Part shown: one piece after another, positions 1 through 8,887 of the stretch
How the letters are laid out: every line of letters starts with the position of its first letter
Numbering within the stretch: position 1 is the first letter of the stretch
Origin: Anderseniella sp. Alg231-50
Lineage (GTDB): Bacteria > Pseudomonadota > Alphaproteobacteria > Rhizobiales > Aestuariivirgaceae
DNA: 64,000 nt
Assembly: GCF_900149695.1 (NCBI RefSeq)
Contig: NZ_LT703003.1
Span: forward strand, 248,001 to 312,000
Direction of reading: 5' to 3'
Made by a program: the position numbers and the translations under genes
The notes under the pieces: model-generated
Database searches by the model: none
What the model was told of the DNA's origin: nothing
The model's input: only the letters and a program-made list of their open reading frames with translations

Positions 1-221
1 CCGGCGGAGCCATCACCTTTCAGGGTGATTTTCTCGATCCGCGCCTCGGCGGCTTTCAACTGCTTGTCGCAATGGCTCTTGAGTTTCTCGCCACGCTCAT
101 AGATGGCGATCGAGTCTTCCAGGGAGACCTTGCCGGCTTCAAGCTTTTCGACAATCGCTTCCAGTTCGGCCAGAGCGGCCTCAAACGTCATGTCTGCAAT
201 GGCAGGAGCTTTGTCAGTCAT
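1..221 (-). CDS. xseB: Exodeoxyribonuclease VII small subunit (partial, 3' end cut by window)
   Basis: XseB is the small subunit of exonuclease VII, which degrades single-stranded DNA together with XseA. The translation begins [20 protein letters not shown] and continues into the typical single-helix pattern ([19 protein letters not shown], then a [11 protein letters not shown] segment). About 73 codons are present; the family is about 80 residues, so only the last few codons are missing. The ATG shares one base with the TGA of the upstream deacetylase gene (TGATG), so the two are probably translationally coupled. This order is common in Rhizobiales. Confidence 0.93.
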   Translation of the reverse strand, partial: MTDKAPAIADMTFEAALAELEAIVEKLEAGKVSLEDSIAIYERGEKLKSHCDKQLKAAEARIEKITLKGDGSA

Positions 222-1186
222 CAGTATTCATCCTCATCAACCGGTTGCGCGGCCTCGCCTGTGCCATGCATCAATGCCTTGACATGCACACCGACCGAGC
301 TTGACAGCCCGGCCAGATCATAGCCGCCTTCCAGCATGGATACGATACGTCCGTCGCAGTGTTTTGCCGCAATGTCCATCAGCCTCAGTGTGACCCAGGC
401 AAAATCTTCTTCTTTCAACTGCAGTGAGCCGAGCGGGTCGCGTTCATGGGCATCAAAGCCCGCAGAAATCATCACAAGGTCGGGCTGGAAGGCATCAAGC
501 GCCGGGAAAATGCGCGACAGCATGGCTTCACGAAACACGTCCCCGCCGTCGCCGGCGCTCAGGGGCGCGTTGAAGATATTACCCTCACCGGTTTCCGACA
601 CTGCACCCGATCCCGGAAACAACGGCATCTGATGGGTGGACCCGTAGAACAGGTCTTCATGCGACCAGAAAACATCCTGCGTCCCGTTGCCGTGATGCAC
701 GTCAAAATCCACCACCGCCACCCGGTCAAGATCGTAGATTTCGCGGGCATAGTGAGCCGCAATGCCGATAGAGCCAAACACGCAAAAGCCCATGGCGCGG
801 GCTGCTTCGGCATGATGGCCGGGCGGGCGGACAGCGCAAAAAGCATTGTTGACTTCCATGTTCATGACCGCGTCGACGGCGCGCGTGCCGGCACCGATTG
901 CTCGATAGGCGGCTTCAAGCGTGGAGGCATTCATCCAGGTGTCCGCATCCAGCGCAATCTCGCCTTCGGTCGGGCTCGATTGCTCGATGGAATGGACATA
1001 GTCTTCCGGATGCACCAGCAGCGCATGGTCACGCTGGCCCATGGGGGCTTCTTCACGGCGCAGATCCTCAAAGTGAGGATGAGACAGAATGCGCTCCACC
1101 GCCCGCATCCGGTCGGCGCGTTCGGGATGGCCTTCGGGCGGTTCGTGCTCGGTGAAAACATCGTGGTGCAGAAGCAGTGTACTCAT
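221..1186 (-). CDS. Histone deacetylase family protein (HDAC/acetoin-utilisation-like)
   Basis: This is a 321-residue zinc amidohydrolase of the arginase/deacetylase fold, presumably removing acetyl groups from lysines or small acetyl-amides such as acetylpolyamines. Visible motifs are GHH at residues 123-125, the zinc-binding DFDVHHGNG segment (D162, H164) and [13 protein letters not shown] (D245). An upstream in-frame start would add 22 residues without deacetylase features; I chose the ATG of MSTLLLHHD because the family starts there. The stop overlaps the xseB start. The substrate cannot be read from sequence. Confidence 0.9.
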   Translation of the reverse strand: MSTLLLHHDVFTEHEPPEGHPERADRMRAVERILSHPHFEDLRREEAPMGQRDHALLVHPEDYVHSIEQSSPTEGEIALDADTWMNASTLEAAYRAIGAGTRAVDAVMNMEVNNAFCAVRPPGHHAEAARAMGFCVFGSIGIAAHYAREIYDLDRVAVVDFDVHHGNGTQDVFWSHEDLFYGSTHQMPLFPGSGAVSETGEGNIFNAPLSAGDGGDVFREAMLSRIFPALDAFQPDLVMISAGFDAHERDPLGSLQLKEEDFAWVTLRLMDIAAKHCDGRIVSMLEGGYDLAGLSSSVGVHVKALMHGTGEAAQPVDEDEY

Positions 1187-1301
1187 GAGGGTGGAAGCCT
1201 TCCCCGGCAAGTTTGTTGTGAGGCTGAGTGTTGCGGGAAACCGGTGGCACAATCAAGTCCACAGGCCGGTTTCATGTCCCTCATTTCGCACCGGAACGCC
1301 G

Positions 1302-3059
1302 TCAGCGCACTGCCAGCAGGTCAGGCGTAACCTCGGTAATGGCTTGCGATCCATCACGCACCATTGCGGCGAGGCCGGCCACCTGCGGCACGTGCATGGC
1401 CGAGAAATAGGCAAGCATCCGGGCGCTTGCCTCGGCCTGCGGTGCATTGCGGCCACGTGCAGCAAGCGCGGCCCTGGCAAGGCCGAAGGCGCCCGCCGTC
1501 AGGCCGAACAACCGCAAGTAAGGTGTTGCCGATGCCAAAGCGCGCTCGTCACCGCTCGCCAGCCAGCTGCCGACCTCACGTGAAGCGGACTCCAGTGCCT
1601 CGATTGCCTGCGACAGACCGTCTGCATCACTACCAAGCGCAGATGCGGTTTTACGCATTTCGCCGATCAGCTTTGAAAGCGTTTCGCCGCCGCGCAGGGC
1701 AACCTTGCGCGTCACCAGGTCAAGTGCCTGTATGCCATTGGTGCCCTCATAGATCGGGGTAATGCGGGCATCGCGCAAATGCTGGGCAGCGCCGGTTTCC
1801 TCGATATAGCCCATGCCGCCGTGCACCTGCACGCCGTCGGACGCCACCTCGACGCCGATATCGGTACTGAATGCCTTGGTAACGGGCGTCAAAAGCGCCG
1901 CCAGGTCGGCATTGTCTGCGCGTTCTGCTTCAGACGCCGCCAACCGGGACATATCGATGGCACGTGCGGTGAGATAACAGATCGACCGGGCGGCCTGGGT
2001 TTTCGCCTTCATGTCCATCAACATGCGGCGCACATCCGGGTGCTCAATGATCGGCATGGGCTCAGCATCGCCCTTGTTGCGGCCCTGACGGCGTTCATGG
2101 GCATAGGCAAGCGCCTGCTGGTAGGCGCGTTCGGCAATGGCGACACCCTGCATGCCGACGTGAAGACGGGCATTGTTCATCATGGTGAACATGCAGTTCA
2201 GGCCACGGCCCTCGTCTCCGACAAGCCAGCCGACTGCGCCGCCGTCATCGCCAAACCGCATGGTGCAGGTCGGCGAGGCATGGATGCCCAGCTTGTGTTC
2301 GAGGCCGATGCATTTGACGTCGTTGCGCCGGGTCGGATTGCCTGCTTCATCGACGAGGAACTTCGGCACCAGGAACATGGAAATTCCACGTGTGCCCTCA
2401 GGTGCGTCCGGCAGGCGTGCCAGCACCAGATGAATGATGTTCTCCGTCAGGTCATGCTCGCCATAGGTGATATAGATCTTGGTGCCGGTGACGGCATAGC
2501 TGCCATCGTCCAGGGCTTTCGCCTGTGACCTGACGCCCGACAGGTCCGATCCTGCCTGCGGCTCGGTCAGGTTCATTGTCCCGGTCCAGTCACCGGCCAC
2601 CATCTTGGGCAGGAACTGCTGCTTCAACCGGTCGGATCCATGCGCTTCTATGGTTTCCACTGCCCCCTGGGTCAGCAGGGTACCGATACCGTAGGCATTG
2701 GATGCGGTGTTCCACAGTTCCTGCACCGCAAGCGACACCATGATCGGCAGGCCCTGCCCGCCGAGAGCCTCGTCACACGGCAGCGACGCCCAGCCTGCCT
2801 CACACCATTGTTTGTAAGCGGCCTGCCATCCCGGTGCGGTTGCGACCGAATTGGTGTCGGGGTCCAGCGTGCATCCGTGCTGGTCACCGTCGCGGTTCAG
2901 CGGCGCGACGACATTGGCCGCGAACTTGCCCGCCTCCTCCAGGATCGCCGCGACGACATCATCGGACAACTCGCCGAACACGCCCGATGACATCAGGGTC
3001 GAAAACCCGGCCACGTCGTTGAGAGTATCGTGCAGGGTTTGTGTGTGCGGCGAAAACAT
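1302..3059 (-). CDS. Acyl-CoA dehydrogenase, long form with extra C-terminal domain
   Basis: A 585-residue flavoprotein that would introduce a 2,3-double bond into acyl-CoA and pass electrons to ETF. It has the acyl-CoA dehydrogenase middle domain (MNLTEPQAGSDLSGVRSQA region), the FAD/active-site segment IYEGTNGIQALDLVTRK, which carries the expected catalytic glutamate, and a C-terminal extension of about 130 residues, as in the AcdB-like ~590-residue subfamily. The start at MFSPHTQTLHD matches family N-termini; a reading frame extending 57 codons further upstream has no family-like sequence. ETF-ubiquinone oxidoreductase, its likely electron sink, lies at 50-51.7 kb. Confidence 0.9.
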   Translation of the reverse strand: MFSPHTQTLHDTLNDVAGFSTLMSSGVFGELSDDVVAAILEEAGKFAANVVAPLNRDGDQHGCTLDPDTNSVATAPGWQAAYKQWCEAGWASLPCDEALGGQGLPIMVSLAVQELWNTASNAYGIGTLLTQGAVETIEAHGSDRLKQQFLPKMVAGDWTGTMNLTEPQAGSDLSGVRSQAKALDDGSYAVTGTKIYITYGEHDLTENIIHLVLARLPDAPEGTRGISMFLVPKFLVDEAGNPTRRNDVKCIGLEHKLGIHASPTCTMRFGDDGGAVGWLVGDEGRGLNCMFTMMNNARLHVGMQGVAIAERAYQQALAYAHERRQGRNKGDAEPMPIIEHPDVRRMLMDMKAKTQAARSICYLTARAIDMSRLAASEAERADNADLAALLTPVTKAFSTDIGVEVASDGVQVHGGMGYIEETGAAQHLRDARITPIYEGTNGIQALDLVTRKVALRGGETLSKLIGEMRKTASALGSDADGLSQAIEALESASREVGSWLASGDERALASATPYLRLFGLTAGAFGLARAALAARGRNAPQAEASARMLAYFSAMHVPQVAGLAAMVRDGSQAITEVTPDLLAVR

Positions 3060-3156
3060 GGACGGCTCCAGCGTGGTTTGACTTGACGAGACAGGTGTTA
3101 TAGCGGCAAGGCATGCATCCTGACCCGCAACAGCTTTATCATTGATACTATCCAAC

Positions 3157-4101
3157 ATGAGCCACGTCACTAAAGACATTGCTGCCGCCGCTGCAGCCTT
3201 GCGCGACGGCGCCCTGGTCGCCTTTGCCACCGAGACCGTTTACGGCCTCGGCGCCAATGCCTGTGACGGACAGGCCGTGGCGCGCATTTACGAGGCCAAG
3301 GGCAGGCCTTCGTTCAACCCGCTGATCGTTCACGTGCCTGCGGCCGAGGACGCCTTCAAGCTGGGCAGGTTCAACGCCGATGCCATGAAGCTGGCGGAAG
3401 TCTTCTGGCCCGGTCCGCTGACAATCGTGGTCGAGCGCGCCGATGACTGCCCGGTGAGCAAACTGGCCAGCGCCGGGCTGTCTTCACTGGCAATCCGTGT
3501 GCCGGGACGGGAGAGTGCGCGCGAATTTCTGCAGCTGGCGGGTTGCCCGGTCGCGGCACCCAGCGCCAACATATCCGGGCAGATCAGCCCGACCATGGCG
3601 CAGCACGTGGTCACCGGGCTGGGCGAGCGCATCTGGGGTGTCGTGGACGGCGGCACTTGCGAAGTGGGACTGGAATCGACCATCGTCAGTTGCCTCGGTG
3701 AAACACCGGTGATCCTGCGCCCCGGCGGATTGTCACGGGAAAGGATTGAGGAAGGCCTGGGCAAACCTGTCGATTTCCAGACCGGATCGACCAATGACCC
3801 GATTTCACCGGGCCAGCTGGCCAGCCACTATGCGCCGAACGCCGCAGTCCGGCTGAACGCAAAGGACGCCCGGCCGGGTGAAGCCTACCTGGCCTTCGGC
3901 AAACGCGAACCGGAAGCGCACATTGTGCGCAACCTCTCCCCGACGAAGAACCTCAACGAAGCAGCGGCAAACCTGTTCGCCATGCTGCACACACTCGACA
4001 TGCTGGGTGCTGAAACCATAGCCGTTGCACCAATCCCGGACGAAGGGCTGGGAGTGGCGATAAACGACCGTCTGGAGCGAGCCGCCGCACCACGCGACTA
4101 G
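3157..4101 (+). CDS. tsaC: L-threonylcarbamoyladenylate synthase, Sua5-type
   Basis: This makes threonylcarbamoyl-AMP from threonine, bicarbonate and ATP for the tRNA t6A37 modification. The 314-residue protein has the YrdC domain first (TVYGLGANA, KGRPSFNPLIVHV, SANISGQISPT, VGLESTIVSC) and then the Sua5 C-terminal domain (LASHYAPNA), so it is the long Sua5 form rather than short TsaC. It is transcribed divergently from the acyl-CoA dehydrogenase. I chose the second ATG (MSHVTKDIA), which fits the family. Its final 17 codons (GVAINDRLERAAAPRD) recur at 15609-15659 as the tail of an unrelated gene; see findings. Confidence 0.93.
   Translation: MSHVTKDIAAAAAALRDGALVAFATETVYGLGANACDGQAVARIYEAKGRPSFNPLIVHVPAAEDAFKLGRFNADAMKLAEVFWPGPLTIVVERADDCPVSKLASAGLSSLAIRVPGRESAREFLQLAGCPVAAPSANISGQISPTMAQHVVTGLGERIWGVVDGGTCEVGLESTIVSCLGETPVILRPGGLSRERIEEGLGKPVDFQTGSTNDPISPGQLASHYAPNAAVRLNAKDARPGEAYLAFGKREPEAHIVRNLSPTKNLNEAAANLFAMLHTLDMLGAETIAVAPIPDEGLGVAINDRLERAAAPRD
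4051..4101 (+). repeat. 51-bp direct repeat, left copy (3' end of the sua5 gene)
   Basis: This stretch and 15609-15659 are direct repeats. They share an uninterrupted GTGGCGATAAACGACCG core and encode VAINDRL-RAAAPRD in both places. I count about 42 of 51 identical bases. Nearly all differences are at third codon positions (six synonymous changes, one replacement E to A, and TAG versus TAA as stop). Confidence 0.85.
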
Positions 4102-4484
4102 ATCAGGATGACATTGGCTGTAACGACCAGCGCCCACGGGTCACCCAGCGAAGGCTGGCGGCTGTAATGATATCGCTATTAACGCAATGGTTTGACCACA
4201 GGTGCGGCTTTCATCTTCCGCGCTTTTAAAATACAAACCTCAAGATGGCTGCGTGACACCCGTCCCGAAAACCTGCTGTAGTGTACTCAATGGCGCAGAT
4301 GGACGGAGAACGGTCGTTCGTTGCGGCGCAGCACCACGATAGTTTCACCTTCGAAACCGGACTCTTTTGTTCTGTGCTTCGCATGTCCGTTATGTGCCAA
4401 GAGGCACCGTGTGGTTGCGCTGGCGCTACGGGCGAATATGCCCCTCACAGAATTGATGAACTCTGCTCGATGACGACAGCCCTT
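4102..4484. other. Intergenic, 383 bp, no gene recognised
   Basis: This lies between the sua5 stop and the stop of the convergent LysR gene. Short open frames exist (for example one of 85 codons starting near 4281), but their translations have no recognisable motif, are cysteine- and methionine-rich in an unprotein-like way, and run into the LysR 3' end. I see no terminator, tRNA or integrase remnant. Confidence 0.5.
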
Positions 4485-5366
4485 CTAATCCTGACAATGT
4501 CCGAGCAACCAACTCTTAAAAACACGTGCGGGTTTTGAGAGGGAGATTCCGTATGGAACCGCTAAATGATAGGCAAAGGACGTGTCAAATGCGCGCCCAA
4601 ATGGGTTGACCAGGACCCCACTTTCAAGCTCACTTTCAATCATGCTATGGGGGAACAACGAGACACCCAGACCGTTAATCGTCGAACTCAGTTGAAAATG
4701 GGGCTCCTGGGGGATCATTTTCACTTGGGACGGATAAAACTCCAATTGGTTTTTGGTGAACCACTCCTGCCACCTTAGTTCGTCGTCTACGTGAAATAGC
4801 GTGCAGTTGTTCAGGTCTATTGGTTCAGTGATCGAATTTTCGCGCAGATAATCGGGACTACAGACGACAACCATTTTCTCCGTCCATAGGCGCGTGGCGT
4901 GAAATTCTTCCCAATCTCCGAGACCCCATAGAATGCCCAAATCAGCAAAATCACCCGGGCGTTCTTTTGTTGCGTAGGTGTTGTTATGGTTGTGAAACGA
5001 CAGCTGTATATCTGAGTGTGCCTCCCAGAAACTCCCCAGCCGGGGCGATAACCACCGACTGGCAAACATCGGCAAAATCGCCACGCGCACCACTCCCGTT
5101 TGACCCGATGCCTTTTCCAGTCCGGTTTGGATTGACCTCAAGCCGCTTTCCACGTGTGTTGCAAGAACCTCTCCGTGAGAGGTTAGGGCCAGACCGTCGC
5201 GTTTTCTCTCAAACAGAGGGGCGTGCAGTTCGTCCTCCAGTTTTTTGATGTGGTAGCTCACCGAGCTCTGACTGATGCTCAAAAACTGCGCCGCGTGTGT
5301 AATATTCTTCAGGCGGGAAACGACGCTAAACACCTGGATTGAATTGAGGTTTCGGATCTTATTCAT
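4485..5366 (-). CDS. LysR-family transcriptional regulator (GcvA-like)
   Basis: A 293-residue LTTR with an N-terminal winged helix (residues about 5-65, ITHAAQFLSISQSSVSYHIK, then LEDELHAPLFERKRDGLALT) and a type-2 periplasmic-binding-protein-like effector domain. It is divergent from the amino-acid ABC operon beginning at 5587 and is the obvious candidate regulator of it. A short palindrome overlaps its start codon (5362-5377). The gene is A+T-richer than the housekeeping genes to its left, like the rest of the 4.4-15 kb segment. The effector is unknown, perhaps the transported amino acid. Confidence 0.9.
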   Translation of the reverse strand: MNKIRNLNSIQVFSVVSRLKNITHAAQFLSISQSSVSYHIKKLEDELHAPLFERKRDGLALTSHGEVLATHVESGLRSIQTGLEKASGQTGVVRVAILPMFASRWLSPRLGSFWEAHSDIQLSFHNHNNTYATKERPGDFADLGILWGLGDWEEFHATRLWTEKMVVVCSPDYLRENSITEPIDLNNCTLFHVDDELRWQEWFTKNQLEFYPSQVKMIPQEPHFQLSSTINGLGVSLFPHSMIESELESGVLVNPFGRAFDTSFAYHLAVPYGISLSKPARVFKSWLLGHCQD

Positions 5367-5377
5367 TGAGAAATGAA
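5362..5377. promoter_or_regulatory. Short palindrome overlapping the LysR start, possible operator
   Basis: TTCATT-GAGA-AATGAA is a perfect 6-bp inverted repeat that contains the regulator's ATG. In LTTR systems an autoregulatory site near the divergent promoter is usual, but this repeat is short and could be chance. Confidence 0.3.
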
Positions 5378-5586
5378 ACTTTCTGCTCGGTCAGCAACAC
5401 AATCAATCATCTAATTATTCGATGGTCCAGCGATTCTTTAGATGGGCATTCAAGTCAAATACCGTTGAACAGGCACTCAAGTTCCGTCAACTTTATCGCG
5501 TCGCTTTTGCGACTATGGGCAACCTCCCAGCCCGTTCAAACGTAGCTGACGCCTATGAATTGAAAAGAAATCAACAGGAGAGAGAG

Positions 5587-6441
5587 ATGAAGACAGTTTT
5601 TGCAAACTTACGTATGTGTGGATTGCTCATCGCGTCCGTCTTGACGGTGGGAATTTTTGCGACAGCGGCGTCTGCGGAAACCACGCTTGAAAAAATAAAG
5701 CGGACTGGAAAAGTAACTGTGGGGACGGAGGCTGCCTTTCCTCCGTTCGAATTCGTCGAGGATGGCAAGATCGTCGGTTACGGCAAGGATATTCTCGACA
5801 CCATCGTTGCAGATCTCGGCGTTGAATTGAACCAGCTTGACCTGCCCTGGCAGGGAATTCTGCCTGGAATTCTGGCGGGCAAGTTCGATTTCGTCGCAAC
5901 AAGTGTGAGCGTCCGTCCAGAGCGAGCAAAAAAGTACGCCTTTACAGTGCCAATCGCAGAAGGCACGACCTGGATTATGAAACGCAAGGGCGACACCTCT
6001 GTGATGAAAGTGGATGACATGGCAGGAAAAATTGTTGGCACACAGCTCGGCTCGGGAAACGAAAAAGCAGCAAAAGAATTCGAAACAGACATGAAATCCA
6101 GAGGTGTAAAGGGTTATGGCGAACTAAAACTCTTTACGTCTTATCCGGAAGTGACACTTGCATTGGCAAATGGCACATTGGATGTAGCTGTTCAGAACCT
6201 TCCAAACTTGGCGGTAATCATCAAAAATCAACCGGGCGTGTTCGAACTAGTCGGACCCATCACCGACAAGAGCTATATGGGCTGGGTAACACGCCCTGAA
6301 GACACCGACTTACGCGACTACTTGAGTAAAAAAATTCTTGAAATGCGCGACAGTGGAAAAATTGATGAGCTCCAGGACAAATGGTTTGGTTTCCGGATGA
6401 AGATCCCCAGTGAAGGGTATTTGCCAGACGGCGCACTCTAA
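5587..6441 (+). CDS. Polar amino-acid ABC transporter, periplasmic binding protein
   Basis: A 284-residue extracytoplasmic solute receptor with a Sec signal peptide (hydrophobic residues 11-28, predicted cleavage after ATAASA at about residue 30) followed by the family-3 binding-protein fold (GKVTVGTEAAFPPFEF, then GILAGKFDFVATSVS and RPERAKKYAFT). The start was chosen at MKTVFANLRM because AGGAG lies just upstream and a signal peptide follows; a frame extending 55 codons upstream is not signal-like. It heads an operon with two permeases and an ATPase. The ligand is probably a polar or cationic amino acid or guanidino compound, judging by the ureohydrolase downstream; this is inference. Confidence 0.92.
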   Translation: MKTVFANLRMCGLLIASVLTVGIFATAASAETTLEKIKRTGKVTVGTEAAFPPFEFVEDGKIVGYGKDILDTIVADLGVELNQLDLPWQGILPGILAGKFDFVATSVSVRPERAKKYAFTVPIAEGTTWIMKRKGDTSVMKVDDMAGKIVGTQLGSGNEKAAKEFETDMKSRGVKGYGELKLFTSYPEVTLALANGTLDVAVQNLPNLAVIIKNQPGVFELVGPITDKSYMGWVTRPEDTDLRDYLSKKILEMRDSGKIDELQDKWFGFRMKIPSEGYLPDGAL

Positions 6442-6458
6442 GCGCGGAGACGTACAGA

Positions 6459-6493
6459 CTACACCGCCCCTGACTGAAGTTAGGGCGGTGTAG
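6459..6493 (+). terminator. Hairpin after the binding-protein gene, likely partial terminator/attenuator
   Basis: CTACACCGCCC pairs perfectly with GGGCGGTGTAG (11 bp), extended by a 4-bp inner helix around a TGAA loop with one bulged C. It is followed by only three T residues. It sits 17 bp after the binding-protein stop and before the permease gene, the place where ABC operons often reduce downstream expression so that the binding protein is made in excess. Confidence 0.75.
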
Positions 6494-6558
6494 TTTCCGA
6501 ACCTATTAGTTGGCCTTGGAGTATGCGGCTGGCTGCGTTCTCATGAGGAATTGCCTCC

Positions 6559-7221
6559 GTGAAGTTCGATATTTCCTATACACTCGATGCGTTTCCTCGT
6601 CTCTTTGAAGGGGCGCTGATTACACTCGAGGTTGCACTGATCGGATTTGCGCTCAGTGTCACGTTGGCAACTCTTTTGACCGTTGTGCGGACGGCCCTAA
6701 ATTCTCGCGTTCTCAACGTCGCAATTGCTGTTTACATAAGTTTCATTCGTGGAACCCCACTACTGGTTCAAATTTTTCTTGTTTACTATGTGCTCCCGGT
6801 GTTCGGCCTCAATATCGGCCCGGTAACGGCTGGCATACTGGCGTTAACACTCAATAGCGCTGCGTTTGTGATCGAAATTTTGCGAGGTGGCTTGGCATCG
6901 ATACCCAAAGGCCAATCTGAGGCCGCGCGCTCGTTGGGATTATCGGGATTTGCGCTTTGGGGCAAAGTTATACTGCCACAGACCTTTATGTCTTCGGTTC
7001 CACCACTCGTGAATGAATTTACCCAGGTGCTCAAAGCTACAGCCCTGCTTTCTACCATTACTGTTGTCGAGCTGATGCGTGTTTCTCAACAGATATTCAG
7101 CAGCAATTATCATCCCGTCGAAGTGCTTTCTGGCGCCTTTGTGATGTATTTTTTGATGTGCTTTGTCGTAAGCCGGTGTTCGTCGCTGCTTGAAGCTAAC
7201 TTTGCAATCAGGCGGGCTTAG
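6559..7221 (+). CDS. Polar amino-acid ABC transporter permease (HisMQ family), first
   Basis: A 220-residue inner-membrane permease with about five hydrophobic segments and the cytoplasmic EAA loop that docks the ATPase (EAARSLGLSGFALWGKVILP, around residues 121-140). The RGTPLLVQIFLVYYVLP motif is typical of the HisM/HisQ/GlnP family. It is separated from the binding-protein gene by the hairpin at 6459-6493 and followed after 7 bp by a second permease, so the membrane part is probably a heterodimer. Confidence 0.92.
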   Translation: MKFDISYTLDAFPRLFEGALITLEVALIGFALSVTLATLLTVVRTALNSRVLNVAIAVYISFIRGTPLLVQIFLVYYVLPVFGLNIGPVTAGILALTLNSAAFVIEILRGGLASIPKGQSEAARSLGLSGFALWGKVILPQTFMSSVPPLVNEFTQVLKATALLSTITVVELMRVSQQIFSSNYHPVEVLSGAFVMYFLMCFVVSRCSSLLEANFAIRRA

Positions 7222-7228
7222 AGAAACA

Positions 7229-7939
7229 ATGAGTCTCGATTTCTCAATTTTTGTGAACTACGGCCCGCAGCTGGTTCTCGGTTTCTGGATGACCATAAAA
7301 ATTGTCGTTTGTGCGATCATTCTCGGCATGCCGTTCGGGCTGATCCTCGCACTCGGGCGACGATCCAGGTTTTTGGTGTTCCGAGCAGTCTGCGCCTGCT
7401 TTATCGAAGTATTTCGAAATACACCGTTCATAATTCAGGTGTTTTTGTTTTTCTACGTGCTGCCGTTTTATGGTGTCCGGCTAGCCGCTGAATATGTCGG
7501 AGTGCTGGCGTTGGCGGCATTCGGGAGTGCTTATTTTGCAGAGGTTATTCGCGGCGGCATTGAAGCTGTCGCCAAGGGGCAACTGGAGAGCGCGCGTGCA
7601 ACCGGAATGACAGACTGGCAAGCCATGCGCCATATTATTTTGCCGCAAACACTGCCGATCATCTTGCCCCCGCTTACCAACCAGACACTTTCTCTGGTCA
7701 AGGAATCTGCCATCTTGTCCACGATTACCGTCCGCGAACTCACGATGGCCGGTATCACTGTGCAGGCCGAGACCTTTCGCCCGTTCGAAGCGTTTATCAT
7801 GATTGCCCTGTTGTATTGGGGACTGAATGAGACGATCGCCACGCTTATGCGCCGGATCGAGCGCAAGGCGTCCAGGCGTCCCGGGTCTGATCCAACGGCT
7901 ACAGCGACGCGTTCAGCCCCTGCTGTGAACAGAGGTTGA
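7229..7939 (+). CDS. Polar amino-acid ABC transporter permease (HisMQ family), second
   Basis: A 236-residue partner permease. It has the family motif [17 protein letters not shown] and the EAA loop beginning [21 protein letters not shown] chose the ATG at 7229 (MSLDFSIF), 7 bp after the previous stop and preceded by GAGAAA; an earlier in-frame start lies inside the upstream gene. The C-terminal tail after the last membrane helix is basic, then Ser/Thr-rich ([13 protein letters not shown]). The next gene begins 4 bp downstream. Confidence 0.92.
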   Translation: MSLDFSIFVNYGPQLVLGFWMTIKIVVCAIILGMPFGLILALGRRSRFLVFRAVCACFIEVFRNTPFIIQVFLFFYVLPFYGVRLAAEYVGVLALAAFGSAYFAEVIRGGIEAVAKGQLESARATGMTDWQAMRHIILPQTLPIILPPLTNQTLSLVKESAILSTITVRELTMAGITVQAETFRPFEAFIMIALLYWGLNETIATLMRRIERKASRRPGSDPTATATRSAPAVNRG

Positions 7940-7943
7940 GGAT

Positions 7944-8762
7944 ATGGTTTCCAGCTCCACAGCCCCCGGCAATTTTCTCGAACTGATCGGCTTGCACAAA
8001 ACTTTCGTGGACATCGTTGCATTGAAGGATGTTTCGCTCTCTGTCGCCAAGGGCGAAGTGGTTTGCATCATCGGCCCAAGCGGTTGCGGTAAAAGCACCC
8101 TGTTGCGCGCCGCCAACTGGCTGACCCCGCCAGATGCTGGCGAAGTTCGATTAGGCGGCGAAACAGTCGGCTCAGCGCCGGAGGGTCGCGCGACATCAGA
8201 GCGATTGAGAAACCTCAATAGCTTACGGGCTCGCATCGGAATGGTATTCCAACAGTTTAACGTCTGGCCACATTTGAACGCCTTGGAAAATGTGATCTGC
8301 CCGCAGGTAGTTGTTGCAAAGCGCTCGCGCGAAGTGGCGGAAGAGAACGCACGTAAAATGCTCTCCGAAGTCGGCCTTAATGACAAGATATCTGAATGGC
8401 CGGACAATCTTTCAGGGGGGCAAAAGCAACGGTTGGCGATTGCCCGGGCGCTCGCGATGGATCCCGTCTTGATGTTGCTCGATGAGCCCACGTCTGCGTT
8501 GGATCCCGAATTGGTGGCCGAAGTTTTAACCGTCCTGCAACGTCTTGCCGAAAAAGGCATGACGATGATCGTTGTTACACACGAACTCGGCTTCGCTTCC
8601 AGGGTGGCTGACAGAGTTGTGTTTATGGAAGGTGGCCAGATCATCGAAGAGGGAGCGCCGGAGATTATTTTGCGGAATCCGAAAACCGAACGGCTCCAAC
8701 TCTTTTTGGAAAAGCTTAGCATTACGGCCTTCATGCCGAACCCGGATAATCCCGGTAAATAG
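7944..8762 (+). CDS. Polar amino-acid ABC transporter ATP-binding protein
   Basis: A 272-residue cytoplasmic ATPase that drives the transporter. Walker A is GPSGCGKST (44-52), the signature LSGGQ (156-160), Walker B LMLLDE (176-181) followed by PTSALDPE, and the H-loop VVTHE. These are hallmarks of the GlnQ/HisP family. GAGGAT immediately precedes the ATG, 4 bp after the permease stop, so it is in the same operon. The next 125 bp before the ureohydrolase contain no clear terminator, so the enzymes may be co-transcribed. Confidence 0.94.
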   Translation: MVSSSTAPGNFLELIGLHKTFVDIVALKDVSLSVAKGEVVCIIGPSGCGKSTLLRAANWLTPPDAGEVRLGGETVGSAPEGRATSERLRNLNSLRARIGMVFQQFNVWPHLNALENVICPQVVVAKRSREVAEENARKMLSEVGLNDKISEWPDNLSGGQKQRLAIARALAMDPVLMLLDEPTSALDPELVAEVLTVLQRLAEKGMTMIVVTHELGFASRVADRVVFMEGGQIIEEGAPEIILRNPKTERLQLFLEKLSITAFMPNPDNPGK

Positions 8763-8887
8763 ACGACGAAATGAAGTCAGGGACTCCACAATCGAGGTCG
8801 ATGTCGAGCTCCATGGCAAGTTTAAGAATATCAGGTCTGTTTCCAGGATGACCTGGCTCATCAATGTCTAGAAAGGAAACGTAGTAA

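Noticed and set aside
446-1330. 294-codon plus-strand frame opposite the HDAC-like gene
   Set aside because: Antisense shadow; the deacetylase motifs on the other strand are complete.
4281-4538. 85-codon frame between sua5 and LysR
   Set aside because: No family resemblance, no ribosome site, and overlaps the LysR 3' end.
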